NCBI RefSeq assembly: GCF_000160755.1
Contig: NZ_GG668581.1
Coordinates: forward strand, 1-47,583
From: Proteus mirabilis ATCC 29906
GTDB lineage: Bacteria; Pseudomonadota; Gammaproteobacteria; Enterobacterales; Enterobacteriaceae
Length of the DNA stretch: 47,583 bases
Direction: 5' to 3'
The stretch's first letter is position 1, and each line of letters opens with the position of its first letter. The position numbers and the translations under genes were made by a program. This document shows, in pieces, positions 20,495-30,646 of the stretch. The notes beneath the pieces were generated by a model. The model did not search any database, had not been told where the DNA came from, and worked only from the letters and a program-made list of their open reading frames with translations.

Positions 20495-20562
20495 AGTGAT
20501 TGACGTCACCTGTCAGGTAATAAAAAAAGTAACAATTTCATAAAAACGTGATAGTTATCACA
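20495..20562 (-). promoter_or_regulatory. Tandem CRP sites (CytR-type architecture) of udp
   Basis: Two CRP-like dyads, AGTGATTGACGTCACC (20495-20510) and CGTGATAGTTATCACA (20547-20562), resemble TGTGA-N6-TCACA. Their centres are 52 bp apart, the spacing at which CytR binds between two CRP dimers at deoP2 and udp in E. coli. The promoter-proximal site would centre near -41 if transcription starts near 20461. Confidence 0.8.
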
Positions 20563-20762
20563 AATAACAATGTCAAATAGTGACGCCGTGGCGGCATTAT
20601 CAATATCGCTTTGGCGTAATAAAATCCTGCATTCTATTCTTGCTTAGTCGGATAAATATCACTTGAGTATAGATGAAGATACTAACTTCACGTACACTAC
20701 TCGCCTTTAAAATTAACATCTCAATATAACGTAATAATGCGTTGATAGTTATTGGAGCAAGC

Positions 20763-21155
20763 ATGAGCTTATTTAACCAAATCGCAAGCCTGTTGGGCGG
20801 TGAGAAAATTAATCAATTCAAAACAGTACTCGAATGGGTAGAAACCCAAGGGGGAATTGAAGGCTTGGTTAAACAGTTTAATAGCGCAGGATTAAGTGAA
20901 CTGATCCAATCTTGGATTAGCACAGGCAGTAATTTACCTATTAATGCCGAGCAAATCGTACAAGTTTTTTCATCGCCAGTGATTAATGAATTGGCTGCAA
21001 AGATCAATATGAATACCGCTGAAGCCTCTGATATGGCTGCACAATATTTGCCCAAATTGGTTGATAAACTCACGCCAGAAGGTGTTATCCCCAAAGAGTT
21101 AGATTTAATGAGCGCCGGTATGGATATGCTTAAAGCAAAAATCTTTGGTGGCTAA
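20763..21155 (+). CDS. YidB-like DUF937 family protein
   Basis: The 130-residue product resembles YidB of E. coli (DUF937): it begins MSLFNQIASLLGG and is built of short helices with a central LSELIQSWISTGSN segment and NPI-like LPINAEQI. The family's function is unknown. ATG at 20763 was chosen because GGAG lies 6 bases upstream; the reading frame stays open 21 bases further upstream. It is divergent from udp and ends before a hairpin. Confidence 0.8.
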   Translation: MSLFNQIASLLGGEKINQFKTVLEWVETQGGIEGLVKQFNSAGLSELIQSWISTGSNLPINAEQIVQVFSSPVINELAAKINMNTAEASDMAAQYLPKLVDKLTPEGVIPKELDLMSAGMDMLKAKIFGG

Positions 21156-21165
21156 TAAATTGAAT

Positions 21166-21222
21166 GATGGCTATGGCGCTATTGTTTCTTAACCAATCAA
21201 GCGCAATAGCCATCTTGTTTTC
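21166..21222 (+). terminator. Stem-loop terminator after the YidB-like gene
   Basis: A 9-bp inverted repeat GATGGCTAT (21166-21174) / ATAGCCATC (21206-21214) is followed by TTGTTTTCT on the plus strand. An alternative inner pairing GCTATTG/CAATAGC exists. The loop is long, so the call is moderate. Confidence 0.6.
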
Positions 21223-21259
21223 TATAATCAATCGCTCTCATCACTGCATTAAAGCGTAA

Positions 21260-22087
21260 TTAGAGAATACCTTCCTCTATTAATGCCTCATGAAAACGTT
21301 GTTTTTCTTCTTCTGTTGCTTGAATTCGAGCTAAAGGAACATCTAATACATAAGGAATATTTTGTTGTGGCTCGTACACCGCCAAAACATAAGTTTTGCC
21401 TTCCATTTCTAATGTAATGGGTGGCGTTTTCTTATTACCTGAATAAGTAATTGAAGTCTCTTTTCCGGCAACATTGGTTTTATAGGTAGCAATAAATTGT
21501 TTATTACTCACAACGACCTTAGCAGGGATAGCCGTTAATTTTAAAGGTTTGGTGCCTACTGAAAGCAATGCTTTTTTGACTTTATTGCTGATCATTTGAC
21601 GATAAATGAAAAAGATCACGCAAAAAGCAAATAATGCAGTAAAAACTAATGCACTAATTAAGCGTAACCAAATATTATCAATTGCCACATCGACGGTCAT
21701 TTTAGTCAGATCGTTTTCATCTGCTACTGGCTCAACCAATATATCTTTATTGCCAAAATCAAGAAAAGTAAAATTTCGTGAAACCTCGTTACCTTTATAG
21801 CGTAAGTCAACACTACAATTGGTTAAAACAAATAGTTTTGAACGGCAAGAGCCATCAACATCGGCATCAATAAATACGGGGTTTTTACTAATTTGATAAT
21901 CATAAACAATATTAGGAATTTGATAAGCACTAAATACTGTCATCCCTAACATTGCAATCACTAAAAATAAGGTACGGAATAAACCGCCATCCCCTTTTAA
22001 TGGAGATAATGTTAAGGCTCGAGTAGGAAATGCATTTAATATTTTTTCTGACAGGTGAATACCATTTTGCACAATATCTATATCCAT
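21260..22087 (-). CDS. Hypothetical two-helix membrane protein
   Basis: I do not recognise this 275-residue protein. It shows a hydrophobic helix near residues 37-57 and another near 140-165, with a roughly 80-residue segment between them containing two cysteines (CRSKLFVLTNC) that could form a periplasmic disulphide. The C-terminal 110 residues are soluble and probably cytoplasmic. ATG at 22087 was preferred over 22114. It lies between the YidB-like gene and metE, where E. coli has dlhH (ysgA); it is not a homologue of that hydrolase by eye. Confidence 0.7.
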   Translation of the reverse strand: MDIDIVQNGIHLSEKILNAFPTRALTLSPLKGDGGLFRTLFLVIAMLGMTVFSAYQIPNIVYDYQISKNPVFIDADVDGSCRSKLFVLTNCSVDLRYKGNEVSRNFTFLDFGNKDILVEPVADENDLTKMTVDVAIDNIWLRLISALVFTALFAFCVIFFIYRQMISNKVKKALLSVGTKPLKLTAIPAKVVVSNKQFIATYKTNVAGKETSITYSGNKKTPPITLEMEGKTYVLAVYEPQQNIPYVLDVPLARIQATEEEKQRFHEALIEEGIL

Positions 22088-22185
22088 AAAATTAAGTTTT
22101 GTGCAGTATAGCAATATTAAAAAATATCAATAATAAGATTATCTCTTATTTTTATTTACCTATTAATAAACATTTTTGATTAATA

Positions 22186-22232
22186 AGAAAAAAATAGCCT
22201 ATTATATTGATAACATCAAAATAACAGGCTAC
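22186..22232 (-). terminator. Rho-independent terminator of metE
   Basis: A stem with outer arms TAGCCT/AGGCTA (22195-22200 with 22226-22231) and further internal pairing is followed on the minus strand by seven T. It lies about 25 bp after the metE stop. Confidence 0.85.
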
Positions 22233-22255
22233 TAAAATATATTATTTAAATATTA

Positions 22256-24529
22256 TTATACGTTCTGGCGTAAATATTTAGCCGCTTCAACCATATTTGC
22301 CAATGCTGCACGGGTTTCACTCCACCCCCGCGTTTTTAAACCACAATCTGGATTTACCCATAAACGTTCCGCAGGGATACGCGATTGCGCTTTTCTTAAC
22401 AACCCTACAATCCATTCTACATTCGGTACATTAGGCGAATGAATATCGTATACCCCAGGACCAATTTCATTTGGATAATCAAAATGTTCAAAGGCTTCTA
22501 ATAACTCCATATCTGAGCGTGATGTTTCAATGGTGATCACATCCGCATCCAATGCAGCAATCGCCTCCATAATGTCATTAAACTCGCAATAACACATATG
22601 TGTATGAATTTGTGTCTCATCATCAGCGATAGCTGCACTGAGCTTAAAGGCATCAACAGCCCAATCTAGGTATGCTTGCCACTCATCACGACGTAACGGT
22701 AATCCTTCGCGTAATGCAGGCTCATCTATCTGAATAATACCGATACCGGCTTTTTGTAAATCATCCACCTCATCACGTAACGCTAACGCAATTTGTTTAG
22801 CGATAGTTTCACGGCTGACATCCTCACGCGGGAAAGACCAACATAAAATAGTCACCGGCCCAGTTAACATACCCTTAACAGGCTTATCGGTTAATGATTG
22901 AGCATAAGTCGCCCAATCTACCGTAATCGGTGCAGGACGACTAATATCACCAATGATCACCGGCGGTTTTACGCAGCGGGAGCCGTAGCTTTGTACCCAG
23001 CCATTTTGAGTAAAGACATAACCTTCAAAATGCTCGCCAAAATATTCAACCATGTCATTACGCTCAGCTTCACCATGAACCAACACATCAAGCCCTAAGC
23101 GCTCTTGTTCATCTATGGCTTGCTTAATATGCTCGCTAATATTAGTGCGATAAGCAGTGGTATCAATACGCCCTTTTTTAAAGTCTAAACGTACTGTGCG
23201 GATCTCGGTAGTTTGTGGGAATGAACCTATGGTTGTCGTTGGCCACAGAGGGAGATTAAACCGAGCGCGTTGCACTTTAGCTCGTTGTTGATAAGGCGAT
23301 GTTCTCTCACTGTCTTGTGCATTAATCGCCTGCAAGCGTGCGGCCACTTTTGCATTATGTACACGACTAGAGTGTTCACGTTGACGAATGGGGGCACTGT
23401 ATTGGGCAAGTTGTTCGTCATATTCACCTTCTGGTGCATTTAATGCTTTTGCGAGTAACGCCACTTCTGCACATTTTTGCACCGCAAAGGCAAACCAGCT
23501 TTTCACTTCATCATCAAGCTTAGTCTCCGCACTTAAATCAATTGGACTATGCAACAAAGAGCATGATGTGCCAATCCATAATGGACGCTTACCTTTTAAT
23601 GCAACTACTTGTTGATAACGGGTAGTTAGATCCGCTTTCCAGACGTTGCGACCATTAATGACCCCTAACGATAACACCCAGTCTTTAGGCAATGCTTGGT
23701 GTATAACTTGCAATGCGTCCTGTCCTGCACATAGATCAATATGTAGTCCATTTACCGGTAAGTTTTTAATAATATCAAGATGATGAGTAATACCATCAAA
23801 ATAGGTAGTCAATAATAGTTTAACCTGTCCAGTCAATGCTTGATAAGCAACTTGATAAGCATTTTGCCACTCAATGGGTAAATCAAGTACCAGTGCAGGC
23901 TCATCAATTTGTACCCATTCGATACCTTTTTGCTGTAACTGACTCAATACTTGCTGATAAACAGGTAAAATAGCGTCTAACAGTGACAATCTATCAAACT
24001 CAGGTCCTTTAACTTTTCCTAACCATAAGTAGGTGATCGGCCCCAAAAGTACCGGTTTCACATTATGGCCTAATGCTAAAGCCTCATCGACTTCATCCAG
24101 TAGCTGTTGCCACGCCAGTGTAAATGATTGTCCTTGCTGAAATTCTGGCACGATATAGTGATAGTTAGTATTAAACCATTTTGTCATTTCTGAGGCGGCC
24201 GCAGGTTTACCCGTTGGTGCTCTGCCTCTCGCCACTCGAAATAGAGTATCAAGATCTAGGCGACCATCTTCATTACGATGGCGTGGCGGTATATTGCCTA
24301 ATAGGAGACTAGTACCCAAGACTTGGTCGTACCAAGCAAAATCGCCAACGGGTAATAATTCGACTCCTGCATTAGCTTGCTGTTGCCAATGACGAGCGCG
24401 TAATTCTTTACCAACTGCCAGAAGTTCTGCCTGAGAAAGATCACCAGCCCAATAGCTCTCTTGTGCCTTTTTTAGCTCTCTATTTAAGCCAATACGTGGG
24501 AAACCTAATGTGTGATTGCGAATTGTCAT
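22256..24529 (-). CDS. metE: Cobalamin-independent methionine synthase MetE
   Basis: MetE transfers the methyl group of 5-methyltetrahydropteroyl-triglutamate to homocysteine in the cytosol. The 757-residue length fits the family (E. coli 753). It has the N-terminal [16 protein letters not shown] segment and, in the C-terminal barrel, zinc ligands in [22 protein letters not shown] and [11 protein letters not shown]. It is divergent from its activator metR; the intergenic region contains tandem MetJ-like boxes. Confidence 0.97.
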   Translation of the reverse strand: MTIRNHTLGFPRIGLNRELKKAQESYWAGDLSQAELLAVGKELRARHWQQQANAGVELLPVGDFAWYDQVLGTSLLLGNIPPRHRNEDGRLDLDTLFRVARGRAPTGKPAAASEMTKWFNTNYHYIVPEFQQGQSFTLAWQQLLDEVDEALALGHNVKPVLLGPITYLWLGKVKGPEFDRLSLLDAILPVYQQVLSQLQQKGIEWVQIDEPALVLDLPIEWQNAYQVAYQALTGQVKLLLTTYFDGITHHLDIIKNLPVNGLHIDLCAGQDALQVIHQALPKDWVLSLGVINGRNVWKADLTTRYQQVVALKGKRPLWIGTSCSLLHSPIDLSAETKLDDEVKSWFAFAVQKCAEVALLAKALNAPEGEYDEQLAQYSAPIRQREHSSRVHNAKVAARLQAINAQDSERTSPYQQRAKVQRARFNLPLWPTTTIGSFPQTTEIRTVRLDFKKGRIDTTAYRTNISEHIKQAIDEQERLGLDVLVHGEAERNDMVEYFGEHFEGYVFTQNGWVQSYGSRCVKPPVIIGDISRPAPITVDWATYAQSLTDKPVKGMLTGPVTILCWSFPREDVSRETIAKQIALALRDEVDDLQKAGIGIIQIDEPALREGLPLRRDEWQAYLDWAVDAFKLSAAIADDETQIHTHMCYCEFNDIMEAIAALDADVITIETSRSDMELLEAFEHFDYPNEIGPGVYDIHSPNVPNVEWIVGLLRKAQSRIPAERLWVNPDCGLKTRGWSETRAALANMVEAAKYLRQNV

Positions 24530-24636
24530 AATAAAAAATCCTGTTTTTAGCCGTCTAGATGTTTACACATCCATAATCTACAGGTAGTGTATAAACCACA
24601 AGCGCAAATTTTTCATTCACAACCTGAAGGTTTCTC
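24530..24636. promoter_or_regulatory. metE/metR intergenic control region with MetJ boxes
   Basis: Three adjacent 8-mers at 24549-24572 (AGCCGTCT, AGATGTTT, ACACATCC) resemble tandem MetJ met boxes (AGACGTCT), which repress with S-adenosylmethionine. A MetR-like half-match TGAA-N5-CTCA overlaps the metR ribosome site at 24625-24637; it is weak and I would not rely on it. Confidence 0.65.
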
Positions 24637-25590
24637 ATGATAGAAATAAAACACTTAAAAACGATATTGGCACTTAAGCAAACAGGATCTCTTGCCAATG
24701 CGGCAAATCAGTTACATCAAACACAATCCGCGCTCTCTCACCAGTTTAGTGAATTAGAGCATCGTCTTGGTTATCGTATTTTTGTCCGTAAAAGCCAACC
24801 ACTACGATTTACACCACAAGGCGAAGTGTTATTAAGATTAGCGCAAGAAGTCCTACCCATTGTGCGCCGAGCGATAGAAGAGTGTAATGAGCCGGGTAAT
24901 GCTCATTTAAATATTGCTATTGAATGCCATAGCTGTATTCAATGGTTAACGCCCGCATTACAGCAATATCGCCAAACATGGCCGGATGTGAATGTCGACT
25001 TTCATTCAGGTGTCACTTTTGATCCACAACCGGCTTTATTACAACGAGAATTAGATGTCGTACTCACTTCTGATATCTTGGATAACCAACGCCTGCACTA
25101 TACTGCGTTGTTTGATTATGAAGTTAAGCTTGTGTTATCTCCTGATCACCCGCTGGCTAATCGCTTACATATTCAACCACAAGATTTGATCTCAGAAACA
25201 CTGTTTATCTATCCCGTCCAAAGAGAGCGTTTTGATATTTGGCGTCATTTTTTACAGCCCGCAGGGATCACGCCACATTTTAAACATGTAGATAACACCT
25301 TACTTCTTATTCAAATGGTGGCAGCAGGAATGGGTATAGCGGCACTGCCGCACTGGGCCGTAGAGAATTTTGAAAAACAAGGATTAGTGGTCACAAAGAC
25401 CTTAGGAGAAGGATTATGGAGCCGGCTATATGCAGCTAACCGTACAGGTGAGCAACATCAACCGGCAATACGAGAGTTTATACGCTTAGCAGGCCAACAT
25501 GCCGTTAATCATCTGCCTTTTGTAAAACAGGTTGGTGTATCCAACGCCGATGGAACCAAAGTGATGCAACAATCAGGCTCGCGCCTATGA
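24637..25590 (+). CDS. metR: LysR-family regulator MetR
   Basis: MetR activates metE and related genes with homocysteine as coregulator. The 317-residue length equals E. coli MetR. It has the LysR winged helix at residues 1-60 ([20 protein letters not shown]) and a substrate-binding domain. Its 3' end overlaps the 3' end of the opposite yigM-like gene by 86 bp (25505-25590), so the last 29 codons are also antisense coding sequence. Confidence 0.95.
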   Translation: MIEIKHLKTILALKQTGSLANAANQLHQTQSALSHQFSELEHRLGYRIFVRKSQPLRFTPQGEVLLRLAQEVLPIVRRAIEECNEPGNAHLNIAIECHSCIQWLTPALQQYRQTWPDVNVDFHSGVTFDPQPALLQRELDVVLTSDILDNQRLHYTALFDYEVKLVLSPDHPLANRLHIQPQDLISETLFIYPVQRERFDIWRHFLQPAGITPHFKHVDNTLLLIQMVAAGMGIAALPHWAVENFEKQGLVVTKTLGEGLWSRLYAANRTGEQHQPAIREFIRLAGQHAVNHLPFVKQVGVSNADGTKVMQQSGSRL

Positions 25591-26377
25591 TGAAACTTGG
25601 CCAATTAGGATGCTGTTGCCAAATAGAGAAGTTCACTAATAATCCCGCTGGAACCATCATATTATTCATAATCGCAAGGGTTCCAGCATCTACCTGTGTC
25701 GCCCCATAGTTCCACATAAAATAGCCTATTCCAGAAGCGCCAATACCTAACCAAAGCAATACCCCCCACTGTAACGATGTGGTTGGCATTTTTTGCCAAT
25801 CGGCAAAACATAACGAGCCGACTAACACAACCACCACCGCCCCGATATAAAACCAAGAGAATGCGTGATGTTGAGGAAGTGGATGCATTTCCATTAATCG
25901 TTTATAGCCTACCTGTCCTATGGCGAAGAAAATATTGGCTAACTGAACCAATAATAATCCCAGCCAGAAGTCATCACTAAGATGATCATAACGAATAATG
26001 GCCGCCCCTAATACCGCCAGTAGTGCGCTAAAGGCATAGCCCCAACGTAAACGTTGTCTTTCAAGTAGATCATAAATTAAGGTGACATAAAGTGGTGTTA
26101 ATACAGTAAAGAGTAAAAACTCAGCTACGGTTAAATAGTTATAAGCGTGGAACACAAACAGGTACATAATACCCAATTGGCATGCGCCTACTCCCATATA
26201 CAATAAAATCACTTTAAGGCGAATGCCTTTCCAACGTAGGAAAGGCAAAAAGACGATGGCAGCTAACACCACTCTAATCAATACTGAGATCCAACTATCA
26301 ACCTGACCTGCGAGATATTCACCAATCAGACTAAAAGAAGCCGCCCATAACAACGTTGTAATAACCAGTAGCCACAT
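25505..26377 (-). CDS. yigM: YigM-type DMT/EamA transporter
   Basis: This 290-residue protein has ten hydrophobic helices in two EamA repeats and sits beside metR, like E. coli yigM, which encodes a biotin transporter (BioP/YigM). I infer the same role from position and topology; substrate cannot be read from sequence. It begins 2 bp after the upstream Na+/H+ antiporter gene, so the two are likely cotranscribed. Its 3' end overlaps metR tail to tail by 86 bp. Confidence 0.75.
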   Translation of the reverse strand: MWLLVITTLLWAASFSLIGEYLAGQVDSWISVLIRVVLAAIVFLPFLRWKGIRLKVILLYMGVGACQLGIMYLFVFHAYNYLTVAEFLLFTVLTPLYVTLIYDLLERQRLRWGYAFSALLAVLGAAIIRYDHLSDDFWLGLLLVQLANIFFAIGQVGYKRLMEMHPLPQHHAFSWFYIGAVVVVLVGSLCFADWQKMPTTSLQWGVLLWLGIGASGIGYFMWNYGATQVDAGTLAIMNNMMVPAGLLVNFSIWQQHPNWPSFIIGASLIVASLWFHRRWIHQPVLQKADD

Positions 26378-26379
26378 AA

Positions 26380-28029
26380 TTAACTGTCTTTCTCAACTAA
26401 CAGCGCTTCCATTAAATCTAATTCATGAAGCAAAAGTTGTAGTGTTTCGTTACTAATTTTACGCGTTGCACGTAAGTGATAAAGCTCACCACGCTCTGCA
26501 CGCAATGCCGTTAGGCGAAAACGTCTTTCCAAATCTTCCACCAACATATTGTGCATCATCTCGTCCTGATCCGCGGTACGTCGTCTTAAATAACCGGCAA
26601 CTCGAGAAGCTACTTCATTAATTTCTTCCGCATCTAGTTGCTCTTCTGTACTTGCAGCTAAACGCTCTTCCATCTTATTGAGGCTAACAATAGCGACTTC
26701 TGCCATGACTTTCTTGGCATAACGTACTTCATTTTTATCCGCTTCTTTATCGGTAGCTTTAATCCCTTTTAGTAAGAAAGGTAATGAAATAATACCGACC
26801 AAAATGGATAACAGGATCACCCCTGCCGCAATAAAGATTATCTGATAGCGCCCAGGGAAAGTACTGCCATCAGTTAAAAATAGCGGTATAGAGAGCGCAC
26901 CGGCTAAGGTGATAGCACCACGTACCCCGGCAAAAGAAGATAGCCATAATTCTCTCGTCGTATAAGTGGCGAAATCAAGGGGATGTTTTTTCATAAAGAG
27001 ATGGCTGATTTTCTTCATTAGCCATAACCATGTAAAACGTAAAATCAGTAACGCAAAATAGATAACAAAGACGGCGGCAAACAGCATCCATACTTCAACT
27101 TCAGGATCGAGATCAGCTTGAATAACCGAGCTTGTCCAAATAACAGGAAGCTGTAAACCCAGCATAATAAAGACCAGTCCGTTAAAGACAAACTCTAACA
27201 TTGACCAGACACTATCTGCACGCAAGCGCATCGCCAATGGTGCATTGCGGATCACACCTGATTTACTGATAGTCATACCTGCGGCCACGGCAGCAAGGAT
27301 CCCGGAAAAGCCAATATGTTCAGCAATCAAATAAGAAGCAAAAGGCAACAGCAGCATAAAGACAATTTGAGTGGCAGGATCATCACCACTCCAACGGCTC
27401 ATCAATCGCAGTGATTTACTATAGACTAACGTTACCGCAATACCCGCTAATAAACCGCCTATTGCCACTTTAAAAAACTCAAAGGTTGCGCCACCCACGG
27501 TAAATATCATCGTGCCCATAGCCACAGCAACGGCAAATTTTAGCGCCACCAGACCCGAAGCATCATTCATTAAGGCTTCGCCTTCTAAAACCCCCATGAT
27601 CCGCTTCGGTATTCGCCCCTTACCGACAATGGAGGATAATGCCACCGCATCAGTTGGCGAGAGAACCGCGGCGAGCGCGAAAGCAGAAATAAGTGGAATA
27701 CTAGGCATTATCCAGTAAATAAGGTAACCAATACCTACTACTGTCACCATTACCAAAACCAGCACAAGGATAAAGATCTCTCGACCATTTTGGATAAATT
27801 CACGTGTGGGGGTTTTCCATCCATCAACAAAAAGTAAAGGAGGGATCAGTAAAACTAAGAAGAGTTCAGGATCAAAGGTGACATGTAAACCAAACTGAGG
27901 CCAAGCCAAAAGTGCCCCGATCACAATCTGGATTAATGGTAATGGAATGCGAAAAGGAATAACTTTGGTAATGACACCTGAAACAGAAACTACCAATATT
28001 AAAATTAAAATAGTAAAGAAAATTTCCAT
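26380..28029 (-). CDS. Na+/H+ antiporter, YjcE/CPA1 family
   Basis: A 549-residue, 11-12-helix cation:proton antiporter with a C-terminal cytoplasmic domain of about 130 residues. Length and sequence follow E. coli YjcE closely: MEIFFTILILILVVSVSGV at the N-terminus, ALSPTDAVALSSIVGKGRIP-like TM5 near 125, GEALMNDASGLVALKFAV near 148 with the essential ND pair, and FAGVRGAITLAGALS near 366. It probably exchanges Na+ (or K+) for H+ at the inner membrane. yigM follows 2 bp downstream. Confidence 0.92.
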   Translation of the reverse strand: MEIFFTILILILVVSVSGVITKVIPFRIPLPLIQIVIGALLAWPQFGLHVTFDPELFLVLLIPPLLFVDGWKTPTREFIQNGREIFILVLVLVMVTVVGIGYLIYWIMPSIPLISAFALAAVLSPTDAVALSSIVGKGRIPKRIMGVLEGEALMNDASGLVALKFAVAVAMGTMIFTVGGATFEFFKVAIGGLLAGIAVTLVYSKSLRLMSRWSGDDPATQIVFMLLLPFASYLIAEHIGFSGILAAVAAGMTISKSGVIRNAPLAMRLRADSVWSMLEFVFNGLVFIMLGLQLPVIWTSSVIQADLDPEVEVWMLFAAVFVIYFALLILRFTWLWLMKKISHLFMKKHPLDFATYTTRELWLSSFAGVRGAITLAGALSIPLFLTDGSTFPGRYQIIFIAAGVILLSILVGIISLPFLLKGIKATDKEADKNEVRYAKKVMAEVAIVSLNKMEERLAASTEEQLDAEEINEVASRVAGYLRRRTADQDEMMHNMLVEDLERRFRLTALRAERGELYHLRATRKISNETLQLLLHELDLMEALLVEKDS

Positions 28030-28386
28030 GCTACCCTTACATGCTTATTTTTATCTAAGAATCTGCCATCTTTCCTGATATGAAAAGAACCCTTGCTGAA
28101 TGATAAAGAAACGCATCATAAAAGTTTATCTACCATGCCTATCTTTACCTTTCCTATTTTAAACTGAACCCACATCGACTAATGAAGAATGATATAAAAT
28201 TAAGATTAATCGTATCTTACAAAAAAGCTAACATATTAATGCATAGTGTTATCTATTAACGGCATCAGAAAGAGAAAAAGTATGCTGTTATTGCTGTTTT
28301 CTGTTCTAGTCATACTCTTAAGAGGATCAAAAAGTAAAATAGGCTCTATCATTGAAAAATGAAAACAGCGTCAAGCCCCCACAGAG
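28030..28386. other. Intergenic region upstream of the antiporter gene
   Basis: About 357 bp, AT-rich, between the antiporter start and the stop of the acetyltransferase gene. It must contain the antiporter promoter on the minus strand. On the plus strand it contains a short ORF of 26 codons with a hydrophobic N-terminus, listed separately. Nothing else is recognisable. Confidence 0.5.
28282..28362 (+). CDS. Possible 26-residue small membrane peptide
   Basis: ATG at 28282 opens a 26-codon frame ending in TGA. The first 13 residues are almost all Leu, Val, Ile, Phe (MLLLLLF-like run, then SVLVILL), followed by a charged tail RGSKSK and IIEK. The A/G-rich stretch AAAGAGAAAAAG before it is a weak ribosome site. 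It is alone on the plus strand in an intergenic gap. Single-helix proteins of this size are common but unverified; chance is a real alternative. Confidence 0.3.
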   Translation: MLLLLFSVLVILLRGSKSKIGSIIEK

Positions 28387-28890
28387 TTATTCGATATTTT
28401 TTAGCTGAGCCATCATCACAACATCACAATATTTACCTTCTCTGAAGGCTGCATTACGACGAATGCCTTCCACTTCAAAACCTAATTTTTTATACAAATG
28501 AAGTCCTCTTTCATTATCAGCATAAACTTCTAGCTCGATACGTGTTGCAGCCAACCAATTAAAAGCATAATCAATTGCCGTATTAATGAGTGCTTTACCT
28601 ATACCTTTTCCTGAAAACTCAGCACCAACACCAATACCAAAGCTGACGATATGCCGACGACGAGGATGATTGTCGATGATCAACGCCAAATGACCTGCGA
28701 TTTGACCGTCAAAAGAAGCAACAAAATGTGGAATATTTTGTTCAGAAAATTCAATTAGCCTTTTTTTCCACATAGTGACTGATGGATAAGGGAACTGACA
28801 AGTACAAATATATAAGTCTGGATGTGTATACAATTGCTGTATTGCTATAGCATCTTCAGGCTCACCATGTCGTATTTCTATCTGATGCAT
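28387..28890 (-). CDS. yhhY: GNAT N-acetyltransferase, YhhY/AaaT type
   Basis: The 167-residue product has the GNAT fold: an N-terminal IRHGEPEDAIAIQQLY segment, the acetyl-CoA pyrophosphate loop GAEFSGKGIGKALI near 90-103, and the C-terminal LEVYADNERGLHLYKKLGFEVEG. It resembles E. coli YhhY (162 residues, L-amino-acid N-acetyltransferase AaaT), including MWKKRL and PRRRHIVSFGIGV. Substrate is inferred from that similarity only. It lies downstream of the ghxP terminator and seems to be transcribed alone. Confidence 0.82.
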   Translation of the reverse strand: MHQIEIRHGEPEDAIAIQQLYTHPDLYICTCQFPYPSVTMWKKRLIEFSEQNIPHFVASFDGQIAGHLALIIDNHPRRRHIVSFGIGVGAEFSGKGIGKALINTAIDYAFNWLAATRIELEVYADNERGLHLYKKLGFEVEGIRRNAAFREGKYCDVVMMAQLKNIE

Positions 28891-28960
28891 TTATTTTACC
28901 AAAAAATTAACAATGAGTCTTAACCTCGACAATAGCGAATAAAACTAGATAAATAAATAG

Positions 28961-28994
28961 CAAAAAAGCGGAATAAAAATATATTCCGCTTTTT
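28961..28994 (-). terminator. Bidirectional terminator after ghxP
   Basis: A 12-bp stem AAAAGCGGAATA (28964-28975) / TATTCCGCTTTT (28982-28993) with a six-base loop is flanked by A and T runs that give U-tracts in both directions. It lies 25-55 bp after the ghxP stop and separates it from yhhY. Confidence 0.88.
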
Positions 28995-29017
28995 ATGTTT
29001 AAACCTGATGATTTTAA

Positions 29018-30364
29018 TTAAATTGCCCAGTGTCCGGCATAAAATGCCACTAAAGCAATAGCAATTAGAACTGTACCAATATTAAGTTTACGCCACTCAC
29101 CGGCAAAAATACGGCCAATCACTAAACAGCCAAAACCCAACATAATGCCTGTAACAATATTACACGTTAATACGATAAATACCGCGCACACCATACCTGA
29201 CATCGCATCGACAAAATCACTGAAATCTAACTTAGTGACATTACCTAACATCAATAAACCCACATACATTAATGCAGGGGCTGTCGCATAGGGGGGAACT
29301 AAATAAGATAGTGGTGATAAAAAGAGGATCAATAAAAAGAGAATACCGACCACAGTTGCAGTGAGCCCTGTTTTACCACCAGCTGCAGTACCCGCTGCAG
29401 ACTCAACATATACTGCTGCAGGTGCTGCACCAATTGCCCCAGCAAATATACTGCTCACGGAATCAGAAGTTAACGCTTTACCACCATTGATAATTTGTCC
29501 TCGTTTATCAAGTAAATTAGCTTGTCCCGCCACTGCGCGAATGGTTCCTGTCGCATCAAAAATAGCCGTCATCACTAAAGCTAATACACTAGGTAAAACA
29601 AGTGGTTGTAATGCGCCTTTAATATCCATGGCAAATAATAGTGCAAGGCCCTCTTCGCCTAATTGTGGCATTTTAAAGAACCCTTGGTATTTCACGTTAG
29701 GATCAAAAATCAATCCAATAATCGAAATCGCAATAATGACTAATAACACACCACCGGGAACTTTACGTTTTTCTAGACCAAAAATAGCAGCAAGACCGGC
29801 CAATGACATTAATACTGAAAAAGAAGTAAATTCTCCCATCGCAACAGGTAATCCGGCTAATGGATTTTTCACCACTAACCCAACACTATTGGCTGCGATC
29901 AAAAGTAAAAATAGCCCGATACCAATACCGGCGCCATGAGCGATACCAATCGGAATATTTTTTAAGATCCACGTTCTGATCCCTGTTAAAGAAAATAGGG
30001 TAAATAGGCACCCCATCAAAAACACCGCCCCCAAAGCAACAGGTACAGAGATATGTTGACCAAGTACCAAACTAAAGGCGGTAAACGCCGTTAATGAAAT
30101 GGCACAACCAATCGCCATAGGTAGATTTGCCCACAATCCCATTAACAGAGAACCAAATCCTGCCACTAAACAGGTTGCGATAAATACCGCCGTGTGGGGG
30201 AACCCCGCTTGCCCTAGCATACTGGGTACGACAATAACGGAATAGACCATCGCCAAAAAGGTTGTTAAACCGGCGATCATCTCTTTACGAACCGTAGTGC
30301 CCCGGGCGGTAAGCTTAAAATAATTATCCAGTTTACCTGTGGTTGCTGATTGATTAGCAGACAT
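29018..30364 (-). CDS. ghxP: Guanine/hypoxanthine permease, GhxP (YjcD) type
   Basis: An NCS2-family (AzgA-type) proton-coupled purine-base importer with about 13 hydrophobic segments and 448 residues (E. coli GhxP 449). Identity with GhxP is extensive: [52 protein letters not shown] and [19 protein letters not shown] at 30364 follows AGAGGA; the upstream in-frame start at 30403 lies inside a PurR-like box. Three PurR-like boxes cover the promoter and leader, so purine repression is expected. Confidence 0.92.
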   Translation of the reverse strand: MSANQSATTGKLDNYFKLTARGTTVRKEMIAGLTTFLAMVYSVIVVPSMLGQAGFPHTAVFIATCLVAGFGSLLMGLWANLPMAIGCAISLTAFTAFSLVLGQHISVPVALGAVFLMGCLFTLFSLTGIRTWILKNIPIGIAHGAGIGIGLFLLLIAANSVGLVVKNPLAGLPVAMGEFTSFSVLMSLAGLAAIFGLEKRKVPGGVLLVIIAISIIGLIFDPNVKYQGFFKMPQLGEEGLALLFAMDIKGALQPLVLPSVLALVMTAIFDATGTIRAVAGQANLLDKRGQIINGGKALTSDSVSSIFAGAIGAAPAAVYVESAAGTAAGGKTGLTATVVGILFLLILFLSPLSYLVPPYATAPALMYVGLLMLGNVTKLDFSDFVDAMSGMVCAVFIVLTCNIVTGIMLGFGCLVIGRIFAGEWRKLNIGTVLIAIALVAFYAGHWAI

Positions 30365-30402
30365 TACATTCCTCTGACATAAAAAACAGTTCACCCTCCC
30401 CA

Positions 30403-30551
30403 ACGAAAACGATTACGTCTAAAATTATTATCACCTCCAATGGTAAAAAAATCATCAGAGGAGTGAAAAAGCAAACGTTTGTTTATTAATGTGGATAGAG
30501 TGAGAGAATTTGACGCAAACGATTATCTGGTGCTTTTAGGGTAAGAATCAA
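30403..30551 (-). promoter_or_regulatory. ghxP promoter with three PurR-like boxes
   Basis: On the minus strand, -35 TTGATT (30546-30551) and -10 GATAAT (30522-30527) are 18 bp apart. PurR-like 16-mers (consensus ACGCAAACGTTTGCGT) lie at 30513-30528 (12 matches, covering the -10), 30469-30484 (13 matches, perfect GCAAACGTTTG core) and 30403-30418 (13 matches). The first blocks the promoter; the others are downstream. Multiple boxes could allow looping. Confidence 0.75.
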
Positions 30552-30606
30552 GAAAAAAAATACTTTTTTAGCAAAAATGTCATAAAAAGACATTCTAGTG
30601 TTCGCA

Positions 30607-30646
30607 GAAAAAAGAAAAGAGGAGAATAGTGATATATTTCTCCTCT
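30607..30646 (-). terminator. Intrinsic terminator upstream of ghxP
   Basis: A perfect 9-bp stem AGAGGAGAA (30618-30626) / TTCTCCTCT (30638-30646) is followed on the minus strand by TTTCTTTTTTC. It lies about 490 bp past the MFS gene and about 60 bp before the ghxP promoter, so it may end a short untranslated transcript (possible small RNA) or late read-through from the MFS gene. Confidence 0.7.

Noticed and set aside
29361-29939. Long 192-codon plus-strand frame inside ghxP
   Set aside because: Antisense to conserved permease sequence; Pro/Ala/Ile-rich composition is a mirror of the transporter codons.
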